A program made the position numbers and the translations under genes. From Alteraurantiacibacter aquimixticola (GTDB lineage Bacteria; Pseudomonadota; Alphaproteobacteria; Sphingomonadales; Sphingomonadaceae): a DNA stretch of 64,000 nt. Shown here piece by piece: positions 17,620 to 29,284 of this stretch. Numbering within the stretch: position 1 is the stretch's first letter; the number at the start of each line of letters is the position of its first letter. A model generated the notes under the pieces. The model did not search any database. It was not told the DNA's origin and worked only from the letters and a program-made list of their open reading frames with translations. The stretch spans positions 871,280-935,279 of the forward strand of contig NZ_SSHH01000001.1 of NCBI RefSeq assembly GCF_004965515.1. The letters are read 5' to 3'.

Positions 17620-18208
17620 TGCGGTTGCGGACGGGTTCCATGACGGAAAGGCCATCCTCATAGGAGAGTTCGGGATAGGTTGCCTCGAACTTGGCGACGG
17701 CATCCATCACATATTCGAGCTTCTCGGCCGCGCCCAGTTTCTTGATATCGTTCTTCTCGATACCGACCAGTTCCAGCACTTCCTTCCAGACGGTGGATTC
17801 GTCGAGCGGCAGGACATAGGCCATGAGACTACCGGACAGCGGCACGCGGTACTTCTTCAGGAAGTCGATATTGTTGACGAAGAAGACATAGGTTCCCTCG
17901 GGCGACAAATAGTCTTCCAGCACTTCGCCCACGTCTTTCAGCCAGGTGAAGTCGTGCAAATAACCCGCGAGGAGGGGGATCTTCCCGCTTGCGGCATCGG
18001 CCACCGCCAGCACCTGCTCGATCGAATAGGCCGGCGGGCGAGCCTCGTCGGCGACCTGGTCCTGGAAGGCGAGCGCGATATCGCCGCGGAAGCCGAATGT
18101 TCCGGGCTTGGGCAGGGCTTCCTTCAGCACGGCGTTGCGCAGGCGGTGGGCTGCGTCCAGTTCGCCAAAGGCGGTATCTTCGAAGGCAATAATATCGGTA
18201 GCGGTCAT
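17600..18208 (-). CDS. Conserved nif-associated protein, function unknown
   Basis: The 202-residue product starts at the ATG at 18208, preceded by AAGGGAG on the minus strand; the open frame to 18439 covers the divergent iscA control region and is not used. It is soluble, acidic and without cysteine. Distinct blocks are YSIEQVLAVADAASG, LLAGYLHDFTWLKDVG, YVFFVNNIDFLKKYRVPLSG and MAYVLPLDESTVW. I cannot name a family. It is divergent from the iscA-nifU operon and paired with a TPR protein. I found no -24/-12 element facing this gene. Confidence 0.75.
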   Translation of the reverse strand: MTATDIIAFEDTAFGELDAAHRLRNAVLKEALPKPGTFGFRGDIALAFQDQVADEARPPAYSIEQVLAVADAASGKIPLLAGYLHDFTWLKDVGEVLEDYLSPEGTYVFFVNNIDFLKKYRVPLSGSLMAYVLPLDESTVWKEVLELVGIEKNDIKKLGAAEKLEYVMDAVAKFEATYPELSYEDGLSVMEPVRNRNENRPV

Positions 18209-18314
18209 GTCGGCACTCCCTTGGGGTTGGCGCCGCAACCCATGCAGGAAACGGGCCGTTTCGCTTTTCCCTGCAAAGTTGGGGAGTTGCCGCGCCCGCA
18301 ACGGTTCCACGCTT

Positions 18315-18330
18315 TGTGTGCATTGCAACA
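18315..18330. promoter_or_regulatory. NifA upstream activator site of iscA-nifUSV operon
   Basis: TGT-N10-ACA exact match, 87 bp upstream of the -24 element. The distance is nearly the same as at nifB. Confidence 0.8.
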
Positions 18331-18416
18331 AAGCACTGTCCGGTTTGTGCGAAAGCCAACAAGCGCCGCCCCGGCATCCACACGCAGATCCCTGCAAACC
18401 AACGGCTTTTGCGAAG

Positions 18417-18432
18417 TGGCACGGAGTTTGCT
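18417..18432 (+). promoter_or_regulatory. Sigma-54 promoter of iscA-nifUSV-cysE-nifW-fix operon
   Basis: TGGCACG-N4-TTGCT is a full -24/-12 consensus, 40 bp before the iscA start codon. Confidence 0.93.
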
Positions 18433-18471
18433 CCGTCATCGAACAGAAACAATCGCTGTGGAGTTCGTGCG

Positions 18472-18792
18472 ATGATCGTCCTGACTGACAGTGCGGTAAA
18501 GGCGGTGCGCCAGGCTATCGACCAGGCGGGCAGCGCAACGGCCGGGCTGCGCATCCAGGTCGATGCGGGCGGCTGTGCCGGTTACCAGTACAAGATGGGG
18601 CTCGTGAGCGAGCCCGATCCCGATGACGCGGTGATCGGGAAGGACGAGGTCGCGATCTATATCGACCCCGTCAGCCAGCCGCTGCTGGCCGGAACCACGA
18701 TTGATTTCGTCGTCGCGCTCGAAGGCTCCGGTTTCACCTTCGACAACCCCAACGCAACCAACAGCTGCTCGTGCGGCAAATCATTCGGCTGA
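18472..18792 (+). CDS. iscA: IscA-type Fe-S carrier, nif-specific
   Basis: The 106-residue A-type carrier has the three conserved cysteines: C35 (GGCAGYQY) and C99-x-C101 (NSCSCGKSFG). It accepts clusters from NifU/IscU and passes them to apoproteins. It is the first gene behind the third sigma-54 promoter and directly precedes nifU, as in many alphaproteobacterial nif clusters where it is called iscN or nif-IscA. The frame extends upstream across the promoter; the ATG at 18472 is the sensible start. Confidence 0.94.
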   Translation: MIVLTDSAVKAVRQAIDQAGSATAGLRIQVDAGGCAGYQYKMGLVSEPDPDDAVIGKDEVAIYIDPVSQPLLAGTTIDFVVALEGSGFTFDNPNATNSCSCGKSFG

Positions 18793-18803
18793 GGACATAG
18801 GCC

Positions 18804-19715
18804 ATGTGGGAATATAGCCAGAAGGTTCAGGACTACTTCTTCAACCCGGTCAACAGCGGCACGCTGGAAGGCGCGGACGGAGTGGGCGATGTCGGCGCGA
18901 TCAGTTGCGGTGACGCGCTGCGGCTGATGATCAAGGTGGACGAGGCGACGCAGACCATCACTGACGCCAGGTTCCAGACCTTCGGCTGCGGTTCGGCCAT
19001 CGCCTCTTCCTCGGCCCTCACCGAAATCATCATCGGCAAGACGATCGACGAGGCGCTGAAGATCTCCAACCAGGACATCGCCGATTTCCTGGGCGGCCTG
19101 CCGCCCGAAAAGATGCATTGTTCGGTGATGGGCTACGAGGCGCTGCAGGCTGCTGTCGCCAATTATCGCGGCGAGGTGTGGGAGGATGATCACGAGGAAG
19201 GCGCGCTCGTCTGCAAATGCTTCGGCATCGACGATGAGATGATCGCGCGGACCGTGCGCCAGAACAAGCTTACCAGCATCGAGGAAGTGACCAATTACAC
19301 CAAGGCCGGCGGCGGCTGTTCGACCTGTGCCGAAGGCATCGAGGAAGTGCTGGCTCGCGTGAATGCGGAGATGGTTGCCGAGGGAATCCTGCCCGAAGCG
19401 CTGGCCTTCGATCCCGCAATGGTTGCCCGCCCCGTGAAGAAGAAAGCGGGCCGGGCGGATGCGCCCGCGCAAATGTCGACGCTGCAGAAGATCCGCAAGA
19501 TCGAAGAGACCATCGACGCGATCCGCCCCTCGCTCCAGCGCGATGGCGGCGATTGCGAGCTGGTCGATGTCGACGGCAACCGGGTGATGGTGAAGCTCAC
19601 CGGCGCCTGCGTCGGCTGCCACCTTTCGGGCGCCACGATCGAAGGCGTGCAGGCCAAGCTGGTCGAAGCGCTGGGCATCCCGCTGCTCGTCGTCCCTGTA
19701 GCCCCCGTCCACTGA
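18804..19715 (+). CDS. nifU: NifU, Fe-S cluster scaffold
   Basis: NifU assembles clusters with NifS for NifH and NifB. The 303-residue product has all three modules. The IscU-like domain has C35, C62 and C106. The central 2Fe-2S domain has C137, C139, C172 and C175. The C-terminal NFU domain has C269-x2-C272 (ACVGC). A lysine/alanine-rich linker near 205-222 joins the last two. It sits between iscA and nifS with short gaps and GGAC before the ATG. Confidence 0.98.
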   Translation: MWEYSQKVQDYFFNPVNSGTLEGADGVGDVGAISCGDALRLMIKVDEATQTITDARFQTFGCGSAIASSSALTEIIIGKTIDEALKISNQDIADFLGGLPPEKMHCSVMGYEALQAAVANYRGEVWEDDHEEGALVCKCFGIDDEMIARTVRQNKLTSIEEVTNYTKAGGGCSTCAEGIEEVLARVNAEMVAEGILPEALAFDPAMVARPVKKKAGRADAPAQMSTLQKIRKIEETIDAIRPSLQRDGGDCELVDVDGNRVMVKLTGACVGCHLSGATIEGVQAKLVEALGIPLLVVPVAPVH

Positions 19716-19728
19716 GGAGATCCGCGCC

Positions 19729-20934
19729 ATGCCGACTGCCTATCTCGACAACAACGCCACCACGCGTTGCGATCCGCGTGTCGTCGAAGCGATGATGCCC
19801 TATTTCTCGGAACAGTTCGGCAATGCCTCCTCGATGCACGAGTTCGGCGCGAAGGTCGGCGATGCCGTGTCCAAGGCGCGCAAGCAGTTGCAGGCGCTGA
19901 TCGGCGCGCCTTTCGATCATGAGATCATCTACACTTCGGGCGGGACGGAAAGCGACAACATGGCGATCCTCTCCGCGCTGGAAACGCAGCGCGGACGGGA
20001 TGAGATCGTCACTTCGGCGGTGGAACATCCCGCCGTGCTGAGCCTGGTCGCCCATCTGGAAAAGACGGAGCGGGCCAAGGTGCACATCATTCCGGTCGAT
20101 TCCGCGGGACGGCTCGACATGGAAGCCTATCGCAAGGCGCTCTCGCCCAAGACCGCGATCGTCTCGATCATGTGGGCGAATAACGAGACCGGCACGATCT
20201 TTCCGGTCGAGCAGCTGGCCAGGATGGCCCACCAGGTCGGCGCGCTGTTCCATACCGATGCCGTGCAGGCGGTCGGCAAGCTGCCGATCAACCTCGCCGA
20301 GAGCGAGATCGACATGCTCTCGCTATCCGGACACAAGCTGCACGGCCCCAAGGGCATCGGTGCGCTGTTCGTCCGCAAGGGCGTGCGCTCCCGCCCGCTG
20401 ATCCGGGGCGGGCACCAGGAGCGTGGCCGCCGCGCGGGGACGGAGAATGTCCCCGGCATCGTCGGCCTCGGCAAGGCGGCCGAGCTGGCGGCGGAATATA
20501 TGCAGGAGGAGCAAACCCGCGTCGCCGCGCTGCGCGACTGGCTGGAGCGCTCGCTGCTGCAGGCGATCCCCAATTCCTTCGTGACGGGCGATGTCGAGAA
20601 CCGGCTGCCCAACACCACCAACATCGCTTTCGAATATATAGAGGGCGAGGCGATCCTGCTGCTGATGAACCGCGAGGGTATCGCGGCATCCTCCGGCTCC
20701 GCCTGCACCTCCGGCTCGCTCGAGCCGAGCCATGTGCTGCGGGCGATGAACGTGCCTTACACCGCCGCCCACGGCGCGATCCGCTTCTCCTTCAGCCGCG
20801 AGAATTCGGAAGGCGATGTGGAGCAGGTGATCGCCGCCATGCCCGGCATCATCGAGAAGCTGCGCGACATGTCGCCCTTCTGGCGCGAGCGGGAGAACGC
20901 CTCCTCCGCCGAATTCAACCCGACCTATGCCTGA
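19729..20934 (+). CDS. nifS: NifS, cysteine desulfurase
   Basis: NifS removes sulfur from cysteine and hands it to NifU. The 401-residue PLP enzyme has DNNATT at the N-terminus, the HTDAVQAVGK segment, the Schiff-base lysine in LSGHKLHGPKG and the catalytic cysteine loop SSGSACTSG. These are class I desulfurase features. GAGGAGAT precedes the ATG, 13 nt after nifU. The length and the C-terminal extension are ordinary. Confidence 0.98.
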   Translation: MPTAYLDNNATTRCDPRVVEAMMPYFSEQFGNASSMHEFGAKVGDAVSKARKQLQALIGAPFDHEIIYTSGGTESDNMAILSALETQRGRDEIVTSAVEHPAVLSLVAHLEKTERAKVHIIPVDSAGRLDMEAYRKALSPKTAIVSIMWANNETGTIFPVEQLARMAHQVGALFHTDAVQAVGKLPINLAESEIDMLSLSGHKLHGPKGIGALFVRKGVRSRPLIRGGHQERGRRAGTENVPGIVGLGKAAELAAEYMQEEQTRVAALRDWLERSLLQAIPNSFVTGDVENRLPNTTNIAFEYIEGEAILLLMNREGIAASSGSACTSGSLEPSHVLRAMNVPYTAAHGAIRFSFSRENSEGDVEQVIAAMPGIIEKLRDMSPFWRERENASSAEFNPTYA

Positions 20935-20961
20935 CCGCCCCGCATGAAAGGAGACCACGTG

Positions 20962-22107
20962 ATGTCCAGCTTCGCCCTTCCGGTCGTGATCAACGACAGC
21001 ACGTTGCGCGATGGCGAGCAGGCGCCGGGTGTCGCTTTCACTTTCGAAGAGAAGCTCGGCATCGCGGCGGCTCTGGACGCCGCCGGTGTGGACGAGATCG
21101 AGGCGGGCACTCCCGCCATGGGCGAGGAGGAAATCGCCGCCATCTCCGCGATGGTGGAACATGCCGGGCGGGCGGAAATCATTCCCTGGTGCCGGATGAC
21201 CCGCGCCGATGTCGACCTGGCGATGAGGACCGGCGCGCGACGCGTGCATCTCTCGGTGCCGGTTTCCGACCGCCAGATCCGCGTCAAGTTCGGCACTGGC
21301 CGCCTCGACGTGCTCGAGCGGATAGAGGACACGGTCGCCTATGCGCTCGACAAGGGCCTTGTCGTCTCCGTCGGCGGCGAGGATGCCAGCCGGGCAGATC
21401 ACGATTTCCTGCGCCGCGTGGTGGTGACGGCGGAGCAGGCCGGGGCGATCCGCTTCCGCTTTGCCGATACGCTGGGCGTGCTCGATCCCTTCGCTACTCA
21501 CGAAATCTTCTCGATGCTCGTTCGCGAGACCGATCTCGAGCTGGAATTCCACGGCCATGACGACCTTGGCCTGGCCACCGCCAATACGCTGGCATCGGTG
21601 CGGGCAGGGGCGACGCATGCAAGCGTCTGCGTACTCGGGCTTGGCGAGCGGGCCGGGAATGCCGCGCTGGAGGAGGTCGTCACCGGCCTTGGAGAAACGC
21701 TGGGCCGCAAGACGCAGGTGGACCTGACCCTTCTGCCGACGCTGGCGGAGCTGGTTGCCCGCGCTGCCTGCCGGGCAATTCCCGATGACAAGGCGATCGT
21801 AGGCGCGGCTGTGTTCCGCCACGAATCCGGGATCCATGTCTCCGGCCTGCTGCGTGATGCGGAAAGTTATGAAGCGCTCGATCCCGCACGCTTCGGCCGC
21901 AATCGGGAAATCGTGCTTGGCCGCCATTCGGGCCGGGCGGCGGTGCATGGAATGCTGCGCTCGATCGGGCTTGAAGCAGAGCAGGAGCGGCTCGACGCGA
22001 TCCTTGCGCAGGTGCGTGCCCGTGCGCTTGCGACGAAGCAGGGCGTCGGCCTCGCCGATCTCGCGCAATTGCACAGCCTGTCCACGCCGAAGGTGGGAGC
22101 GAACTGA
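20962..22107 (+). CDS. nifV: NifV, homocitrate synthase
   Basis: NifV condenses acetyl-CoA and 2-oxoglutarate to homocitrate, the organic ligand of FeMo-co. The 381-residue product has the HMGL/isopropylmalate-synthase barrel: [16 protein letters not shown] near the start, the metal-binding [12 protein letters not shown] and the GLGERAGNA loop. An in-frame ATG at 20944 is possible, but AAGGAG at 20948-20953 is well placed only for the ATG at 20962. The stop overlaps cysE by one base (TGATG). Confidence 0.97.
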   Translation: MSSFALPVVINDSTLRDGEQAPGVAFTFEEKLGIAAALDAAGVDEIEAGTPAMGEEEIAAISAMVEHAGRAEIIPWCRMTRADVDLAMRTGARRVHLSVPVSDRQIRVKFGTGRLDVLERIEDTVAYALDKGLVVSVGGEDASRADHDFLRRVVVTAEQAGAIRFRFADTLGVLDPFATHEIFSMLVRETDLELEFHGHDDLGLATANTLASVRAGATHASVCVLGLGERAGNAALEEVVTGLGETLGRKTQVDLTLLPTLAELVARAACRAIPDDKAIVGAAVFRHESGIHVSGLLRDAESYEALDPARFGRNREIVLGRHSGRAAVHGMLRSIGLEAEQERLDAILAQVRARALATKQGVGLADLAQLHSLSTPKVGAN

Positions 22108-22844
22108 TGCCCGCCTCGCGCGTCCTCGACCACTTACCGGAGGCTGGTCGCCCGCCGCCCTCGCTTGGCCGGCTGCTGCGCGAGGATATCGATTGCGTGG
22201 CCGCCCGCGATCCCGCCGCGCGCAGCCGGCTGGAGATCGTGCTGACCTATCCGGGCGTGCATGCCATCGTCTGGCACCGGTTGGCCAACCGGCTGTGGCT
22301 GCGCGGCCATCGCTTTTCGGCGCGCTTCCTGTCCTGGCTGTCGCGCCTGCTGACCAATGTCGACATCCACCCGGCGGCCACCATCGGCAGGCGCTTCTTC
22401 ATCGACCATGGCGCGGGCGTGGTGATCGGCGAGACGGCGGAGATCGGCGACGACGTCACCCTCTATCACGGCGTCACCCTGGGCGGCACGAGCTGGCAGG
22501 CGGGTAAGCGCCATCCCACGCTGGAAAGTGGTGTGCTGGTGGGCTGCGGGGCCAAGATCCTCGGCCCGATCACCGTTGGCGCGAGCGCGCGTATCGGCGC
22601 CAACAGCGTGGTCGTCGATCCCGTGCCGCCGGGTATGACCGTGGTCGGCATTCCGGGCCGCGTCGTGCGCGATCCGGCCGACCGGCGCCGCCCCGGCGGG
22701 CGCATCGACCTCGACCACCACCTGATGCCCGATCCTGTGGGCGAGGCGATTTCCGAACTGCTCGACCGCATCGACTTCCTCGAAGCGCGCCTTGCCCATC
22801 GCGAACGCACCAAGTCCAGGGAGGACGACCATGAGCCTGCTTGA
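22107..22844 (+). CDS. cysE: Serine O-acetyltransferase, nif-linked
   Basis: CysE makes O-acetylserine, the cysteine precursor, which feeds NifS with its substrate. The 245-residue product has the left-handed beta-helix hexapeptides: [11 protein letters not shown], the [28 protein letters not shown] core, and the [17 protein letters not shown] coil. The C-terminus has an extra helix ([15 protein letters not shown]). Linked cysE copies between nifV and nifW are common. It overlaps nifW by 14 nt. Confidence 0.96.
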   Translation: MPASRVLDHLPEAGRPPPSLGRLLREDIDCVAARDPAARSRLEIVLTYPGVHAIVWHRLANRLWLRGHRFSARFLSWLSRLLTNVDIHPAATIGRRFFIDHGAGVVIGETAEIGDDVTLYHGVTLGGTSWQAGKRHPTLESGVLVGCGAKILGPITVGASARIGANSVVVDPVPPGMTVVGIPGRVVRDPADRRRPGGRIDLDHHLMPDPVGEAISELLDRIDFLEARLAHRERTKSREDDHEPA

Positions 22845-23172
22845 AGACCTGCAACAGCTCTCCAGCGCGGAGGAGTTCTTCGACTTCCTCGACGTGCCTT
22901 ACGAACCGCAAGTGGTGCATGTCGCGCGGCTGCACATCATGCGCCGCATGGGGCAGTATCTGCGCGGCAGCGAAGTCGAAGGCGCGTTGGAGGATGCCGG
23001 GGATGAGGCGCTGCGCACGCTGTGCCGTGAGCATTTGCAGCAGGCCTATGACGATTTCGTCGCCTCCTCCCCCATCGCGGAGCGTGTGTTCAAGGTTCAC
23101 CAGGAAGCGATCCAGCCCAAGCCCGAACCGGCCAAGCCCTTCGTGCCCCTCACGGAAATCACGGGAGCCTGA
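22831..23172 (+). CDS. nifW: NifW, nitrogenase stabilising protein
   Basis: NifW protects or helps mature the MoFe protein. The 113-residue product has the family signature [31 protein letters not shown] and a helix around [12 protein letters not shown]. The true start is ATG 22831 with GGGAGGAC upstream, inside the end of cysE. The proline-rich tail ([10 protein letters not shown]) is typical. fixA follows after 3 nt. Confidence 0.95.
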   Translation: MSLLEDLQQLSSAEEFFDFLDVPYEPQVVHVARLHIMRRMGQYLRGSEVEGALEDAGDEALRTLCREHLQQAYDDFVASSPIAERVFKVHQEAIQPKPEPAKPFVPLTEITGA

Positions 23173-23175
23173 GCC

Positions 23176-24030
23176 ATGCATATCGTCGTCTGCATCAAAC
23201 AGGTCCCCGACAGCGCGCAGATCCGCGTCCATCCGGTGACCAATACGATCATGCGCCAGGGCGTGCCGACGATCATCAATCCCTATGACCTGTTCGCGCT
23301 GGAGGAAGCGCTGCGGCTGCGCGACAAGTTCGGCGGTGAGGTGACCGTGCTGACCATGGGGCCGCCGACGGCGGTGGAATCGCTGCGCAAGGCGCTGACC
23401 TTCGGCGCTGACCGTGCGGTGCTGCTGACCGATCGCTATTTTGCCGGGTCCGACACGCTGGCGACCAGCTTTGCACTGTCGATGGCGCTGAAGAAGATCG
23501 GCGCGGAATTCGGCGATCCCGCCATCATCTTCACCGGCAAGCAGACCATTGACGGGGATACGGCGCAGGTCGGCCCGGGCATCGCCAAGCGGCTCGACCG
23601 CAACCAGCTGACCTATGTCTCGAAGATCGTCGAGACGGACCTTGTGAACAGGACGATCACTGTCGAGCGGCGCGCGGAGGGCGGGGTGCAGGTGCTGCAA
23701 AGCCGCTTCCCGGTCCTCATCACCATGCTCGAGGCGACCAATGAAATGCGACGCGGCTCGGTGGAGAACGCGCTGAAGGCGGCGCGGGCCGAAGTCGTGA
23801 CCTGGAATGCGGAGGCCGTCGGGATCGAGGACCTGACCCAATGCGGGCTGCGCGGCTCTCCCACCATCGTGAAGAAGGTCTTCGCGCCCGGTGGCCGGAC
23901 AGACGAGGTCCAGCTCGTCGACAATGAAGGCAATCCCGAAGCACGGGCCAATGCCCTGATCGATGCGATTTTCGCGCGCTCCCCTGATGTCGAAAAGGAC
24001 CTTTTCGACCAGGCGGCGCACCACTTCTGA
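23176..24030 (+). CDS. fixA: FixA, electron-transfer flavoprotein beta subunit
   Basis: FixABCX is a bifurcating complex that uses NADH to reduce quinone and ferredoxin or flavodoxin for nitrogenase. The 284-residue product starts [18 protein letters not shown] and has the ETF-beta features [31 protein letters not shown] and a late IVKKVFAP segment. It lies 3 nt after nifW in the NifA-dependent operon. The linkage to nif genes rather than fatty-acid genes supports FixA over housekeeping EtfB. Confidence 0.96.
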   Translation: MHIVVCIKQVPDSAQIRVHPVTNTIMRQGVPTIINPYDLFALEEALRLRDKFGGEVTVLTMGPPTAVESLRKALTFGADRAVLLTDRYFAGSDTLATSFALSMALKKIGAEFGDPAIIFTGKQTIDGDTAQVGPGIAKRLDRNQLTYVSKIVETDLVNRTITVERRAEGGVQVLQSRFPVLITMLEATNEMRRGSVENALKAARAEVVTWNAEAVGIEDLTQCGLRGSPTIVKKVFAPGGRTDEVQLVDNEGNPEARANALIDAIFARSPDVEKDLFDQAAHHF

Positions 24031-24041
24031 AGGAGGCAGCA

Positions 24042-25142
24042 ATGGCAGAGGACAAGAAGCCGGCAACGCCGCAAGGGGGTGGGCGCGCGAATACCAGGAA
24101 GGAGCTGCCCGAACACTTCAAGGCCTACAAGCATGTCTGGGTGGCGGTGGAGATCGAGCATGGCCAGATCCACTCCGTCTCTTTCGAATTGCTCGGCGAA
24201 GGCCGCAAGCTGGCGGACAAGCGCGGGGTTGAACTGGCCGCGGTGGTCATGGGCGATGATCGCGCCAGGCTGGAGGAAGCGGCGAAGGAGTGCTTCGAAT
24301 TCGGCGCGGACTGCGTCTACCTCGCCTGCGATCCGGCACTGGTCCATTACCGCAACGAAACCGCGACCAATGTGCTGACCGACCTCGTCAACACCTACAA
24401 GCCGGAAATCCTGCTGCTGGGCGCGACCAATCTCGGGCGCGACCTGGCGGGCTCTGTCGCCACCACGCTCAAGACCGGGCTGACCGCCGACAGTACCGAG
24501 CTGGAGATCGATGAGGAGGGATCGCTTGCCGCGACCCGGCCGACTTTCGGCGGATCGCTGCTATGCACGATCTTCACGCTCAACTTCCGCCCGCAAATGG
24601 CGACGGTGCGCCCGCGCGTGATGCCCATGCCCGAACGCGATCCGGGGCGGACGGGAAGGATCGTCGAATTCGATCCGCAGATCGTCGAGGACGATATCGT
24701 CACCAAGGTGCTCGATTTCATCGCCGACCGGGACAGTGACAAGGCCAACCTGCCTTATGCCGATATCGTGGTCGCGGGTGGGCTCGGTCTGGGTTCGGAG
24801 GAAAACTTCCAGCTGGTGAAGCGGCTGGCTGAGGTGATGGGCGCCGAATATGGCGGCTCGCGCCCGCTGGTCCAGAAAGGCTGGATCACCGCCGACCGGC
24901 AGATCGGCCAGACCGGCAAGACCATCCGGCCCAAGCTCTACATCGCTGCCGGGATTTCGGGTGCGATCCAGCATCGCGTCGGCGTGGAAGGGGCGGACAT
25001 GATCGTTGCGATCAATACCGATCCGAAGGCCCCGATCTTCGAATTCGCCCATCTCGGCATCGTCGCCGATGCCGTCACCCTGCTGCCGGCGCTGACGCAG
25101 GCCTTTTCTGCGCGGCTGCGCATCAACCGGCTCGCCAGTTGA
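24042..25142 (+). CDS. fixB: FixB, electron-transfer flavoprotein alpha subunit
   Basis: This is the FAD-binding ETF alpha subunit of FixABCX. The 366-residue product has the N-terminal ETF domain and the C-terminal FAD domain. The latter shows [50 protein letters not shown] and the final [34 protein letters not shown] precedes the ATG. The first 25 residues are a basic extension before the domain begins. Confidence 0.96.
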   Translation: MAEDKKPATPQGGGRANTRKELPEHFKAYKHVWVAVEIEHGQIHSVSFELLGEGRKLADKRGVELAAVVMGDDRARLEEAAKECFEFGADCVYLACDPALVHYRNETATNVLTDLVNTYKPEILLLGATNLGRDLAGSVATTLKTGLTADSTELEIDEEGSLAATRPTFGGSLLCTIFTLNFRPQMATVRPRVMPMPERDPGRTGRIVEFDPQIVEDDIVTKVLDFIADRDSDKANLPYADIVVAGGLGLGSEENFQLVKRLAEVMGAEYGGSRPLVQKGWITADRQIGQTGKTIRPKLYIAAGISGAIQHRVGVEGADMIVAINTDPKAPIFEFAHLGIVADAVTLLPALTQAFSARLRINRLAS

Positions 25143-25154
25143 GGAGGACCAGTC

Positions 25155-26462
25155 ATGATCGATGAAAAGTTCGATGCGATCGTTGTGGGGGCAGGGCCTT
25201 CGGGCAATGCCGCGGCGCTGGTCATGGCGCGCGAAGGCCTGAACGTGCTGCAGATAGAGCGCGGGGAATATTCCGGCTCCAAAAACGTGCAGGGAGCCAT
25301 CCTCTATGCCGATGCGCTGGAGCAGATCATCCCCGATTTCCGCGAGGACGCGCCGCTGGAACGCCATGTGATCGAACAACGCATGTGGACGATGGACGAT
25401 CGCTCGCACACCGGCATGCATTACCGGTCGGACGACTTCAACGAGGACAAGCCGAACCGCTACACCATCCTGCGCGCGCAGTTCGACAAGTGGTTCAGCG
25501 CCAAGGTGCGCGAGGCAGGCGCGCTGCTCTTGTGCGAAACCACCGTCACCGAACTGGTCCGCGACCTCAAGGGCAAGGTGATCGGCGTGCAGACGGACCG
25601 GCAGGGCGCGCCGATCATGGCCGATATCGTGGTGCTGGCAGAAGGCGTGAACGGCCTTGTCGGCCAGCGCTCAGGCCTGCGCGAGGAAGTCTCGCCAGAC
25701 AGCGTGGCGCTGGCGGTAAAGGAGATGCATTTCCTGCCACGCGAGGTGGTGGAGGCGCGCTTCAACCTGAAAGGTAATGAAGGCGTGGTGATCGAGGCGA
25801 TGGGCACGATCACCAAGGGCATGACCGGTACCGGCTTCCTCTACACCAACGAGGAGAGCATATCAGTCGGGATCGGCTGCATCGTCTCCGACATGACCGA
25901 AAGCGAGGTCACGCCCTACGAACTGCTGGATGCGTTCAAGAAGCACCCCTCGATCAGGCCGTTGCTGGAAGGCAGCGAGTGCAAGGAATATGCGGCGCAC
26001 CTGATCCCGGAAGGCGGATATAACGCCATTCCCAAGCTGCATGGCGATGGCTGGCTGGTGGTCGGCGATGCCGGGCAATTCGTGAACGCGGTCCACCGCG
26101 AGGGATCGAACCTGGCGATGACGACGGGCCGGCTGGCGGCCGAAACGGTCATCGAACTCCACCGCAAGCGGGAGGAGATGAGCGAGGCCAACCTCAAGCG
26201 CTACCTTGCCCGGCTGGAGGATACTTTCGTGATGAAGGACCTCAAGAAATACAAGGGCATCCCGGCCCTTCTGCATGGAAACAAGGGCAATTTCTTCGGC
26301 ACCTATCCGCAGCTCATCAGCCAGGCGATGCAGACCTGGTTCCGCGTCGACGGTGTGGACAAGAAGAGCAAGGAAAAGGCGATCATGAAGAACTTCCGCG
26401 AAACCCGCACGCTCAGGGGAATGCTGGGCGATGCATTCAAGCTGGCGAGGGCATGGCGATGA
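25155..26462 (+). CDS. fixC: FixC, flavoprotein quinone oxidoreductase
   Basis: FixC is the FAD-containing, membrane-associated subunit of FixABCX that resembles ETF-quinone oxidoreductase. The 435-residue product has the dinucleotide-binding motif [16 protein letters not shown] at residues 10-25, [13 protein letters not shown], and the second FAD segment [29 protein letters not shown] precedes the ATG. Its stop overlaps fixX. Confidence 0.96.
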   Translation: MIDEKFDAIVVGAGPSGNAAALVMAREGLNVLQIERGEYSGSKNVQGAILYADALEQIIPDFREDAPLERHVIEQRMWTMDDRSHTGMHYRSDDFNEDKPNRYTILRAQFDKWFSAKVREAGALLLCETTVTELVRDLKGKVIGVQTDRQGAPIMADIVVLAEGVNGLVGQRSGLREEVSPDSVALAVKEMHFLPREVVEARFNLKGNEGVVIEAMGTITKGMTGTGFLYTNEESISVGIGCIVSDMTESEVTPYELLDAFKKHPSIRPLLEGSECKEYAAHLIPEGGYNAIPKLHGDGWLVVGDAGQFVNAVHREGSNLAMTTGRLAAETVIELHRKREEMSEANLKRYLARLEDTFVMKDLKKYKGIPALLHGNKGNFFGTYPQLISQAMQTWFRVDGVDKKSKEKAIMKNFRETRTLRGMLGDAFKLARAWR

Positions 26463-26764
26463 ACGAGATGACGACAATCCAGACCGCGAAGGTGGAGGAA
26501 AAGCTCTACCAGAACCGCTACCTGGTCGATGCTGGCCGGCCGCATATCCGCGTGAAACCGCACGAGGTCCCCTCGGCCGGGCTGCTGGCGATGATCCATT
26601 TGTGTCCCGCCGGTTGCTACTCCGTGGCCGAATCGGGCCAGGTCGAACTGGCCGCCGATGGCTGTCTGGAGTGCGGCACCTGCCGGATTGTGACCAAGGG
26701 TACGGGCGAAATCGAGTGGAACTATCCCCGCGGCGGGTTCGGTGTCCTGTATAAATTCGGTTGA
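26453..26764 (+). CDS. fixX: FixX, ferredoxin-like subunit
   Basis: FixX carries the Fe-S cluster that links FixABC to its acceptors. The 103-residue product has cysteines C51, C55, C71, C74 and C77 (LCPAGCY and CLECGTC), the family pattern. A second ATG two codons in, at 26459, overlaps the fixC stop and may be the real start. It is the last gene of the long operon, followed by about 200 bp before nifA. Confidence 0.95.
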   Translation: MAMNEMTTIQTAKVEEKLYQNRYLVDAGRPHIRVKPHEVPSAGLLAMIHLCPAGCYSVAESGQVELAADGCLECGTCRIVTKGTGEIEWNYPRGGFGVLYKFG

Positions 26765-26960
26765 TTGCCAAACGCTTCCCCGATCTTCGCAAGAACGGAT
26801 GGGCGATGATCTTCCCTGGCGAAGTACTTCCGCCTTTTCCCTTGTGTATTTAAGACGGATTTGAGACCATAAACGTATTCCTGAATTGTCTTGCCCAGCG
26901 GGCAACAGATCCGGCGGGCGCAAGGAGGCGTGATGCGCTGACGGCAGGAAGGTTACGTCC

Positions 26961-28691
<1,731 letters not shown>

Positions 28692-28720
28692 TTGCGCCTT
28701 CCGGCCCTACGCGAATAGAA

Positions 28721-29284
28721 TGGCGAGATTTTGCGGATTCTCAGGTCTCAAAACGGAATATCTTTATTGTCGCAAGCTAAGCGTCCAAGTGATGATGTTC
28801 TCCTTTTACCCCGCGCAAGGGAGCCAAAATGGAAAAACTATTTTGTCACAGGGTAGGCTGAGAGCCGCAGAAATGCGTGCGAAAATGGAATATCTTTTTT
28901 GTCTGACAACAAGTGTAGGAAGACAAAAGAGTTTTTCCATTTACAAAAAAGTCTTTCCACTTTCGTGGTTAAGGCAAATAAAGATTTTCCACTTCTAAAG
29001 GCAGTTTTTCGCAGAATTCTGCCAATCTCTTCCTATTTTATTTTGCGAGCGATTCTCATCTAGGCCTCTGGAGGCTGCTCCCAGGGCGTGCTTTTCGGAC
29101 CCATGGGATGAAACGCCCTTGTGATACCTCCCTTTGTGGGGCTCGGCCTTGTCGACGCGCTATGGGTGGAGTGTTGAAGGTGAGACATTGCCTTCCGCCG
29201 AGGAGATCAGCCGTTGGCGCTCATCTTAGGATTGTTGGTAGGTCTCGCCCCGAGCCGTTGGGCAGCTTTGCGCTCTAATCTCAG
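28721..29284. repeat. Dispersed direct repeat, copy 1
   Basis: This segment between nifA and the ku gene has no convincing gene. It recurs in the same orientation at 39600-40112. The two copies align along their length, with one exact block of 92 bp (29052-29143 and 39880-39971). The left half is AT-rich with 18-bp subrepeats; the right half is GC-rich. A 56-codon frame (29108-29278, MKRPCDTSLCGARP start) is partly shared by both copies but has no recognisable product. Copy 1 is about 50 bp longer because it has two more reverse subrepeats. It may be a mobile-element relic or an unrecognised regulatory element. Confidence 0.85.
28754..28991. repeat. Array of six 18-bp AT-rich subrepeats in copy 1
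   Basis: Approximate consensus TGGAATATCTTTTTTGTC. Forward copies are at 28754, 28830 and 28886; reverse-complement copies at 28922, 28942 and 28974. The forward set faces the reverse set, as in arrays of protein-binding sites. Confidence 0.75.

Noticed and set aside
26765-26960. NifA or sigma-54 site before nifA
   Set aside because: TGGCGAAGTACTTCCG lacks the -12 GC, and the only TGT/ACA pair nearby has a 15-nt spacer.
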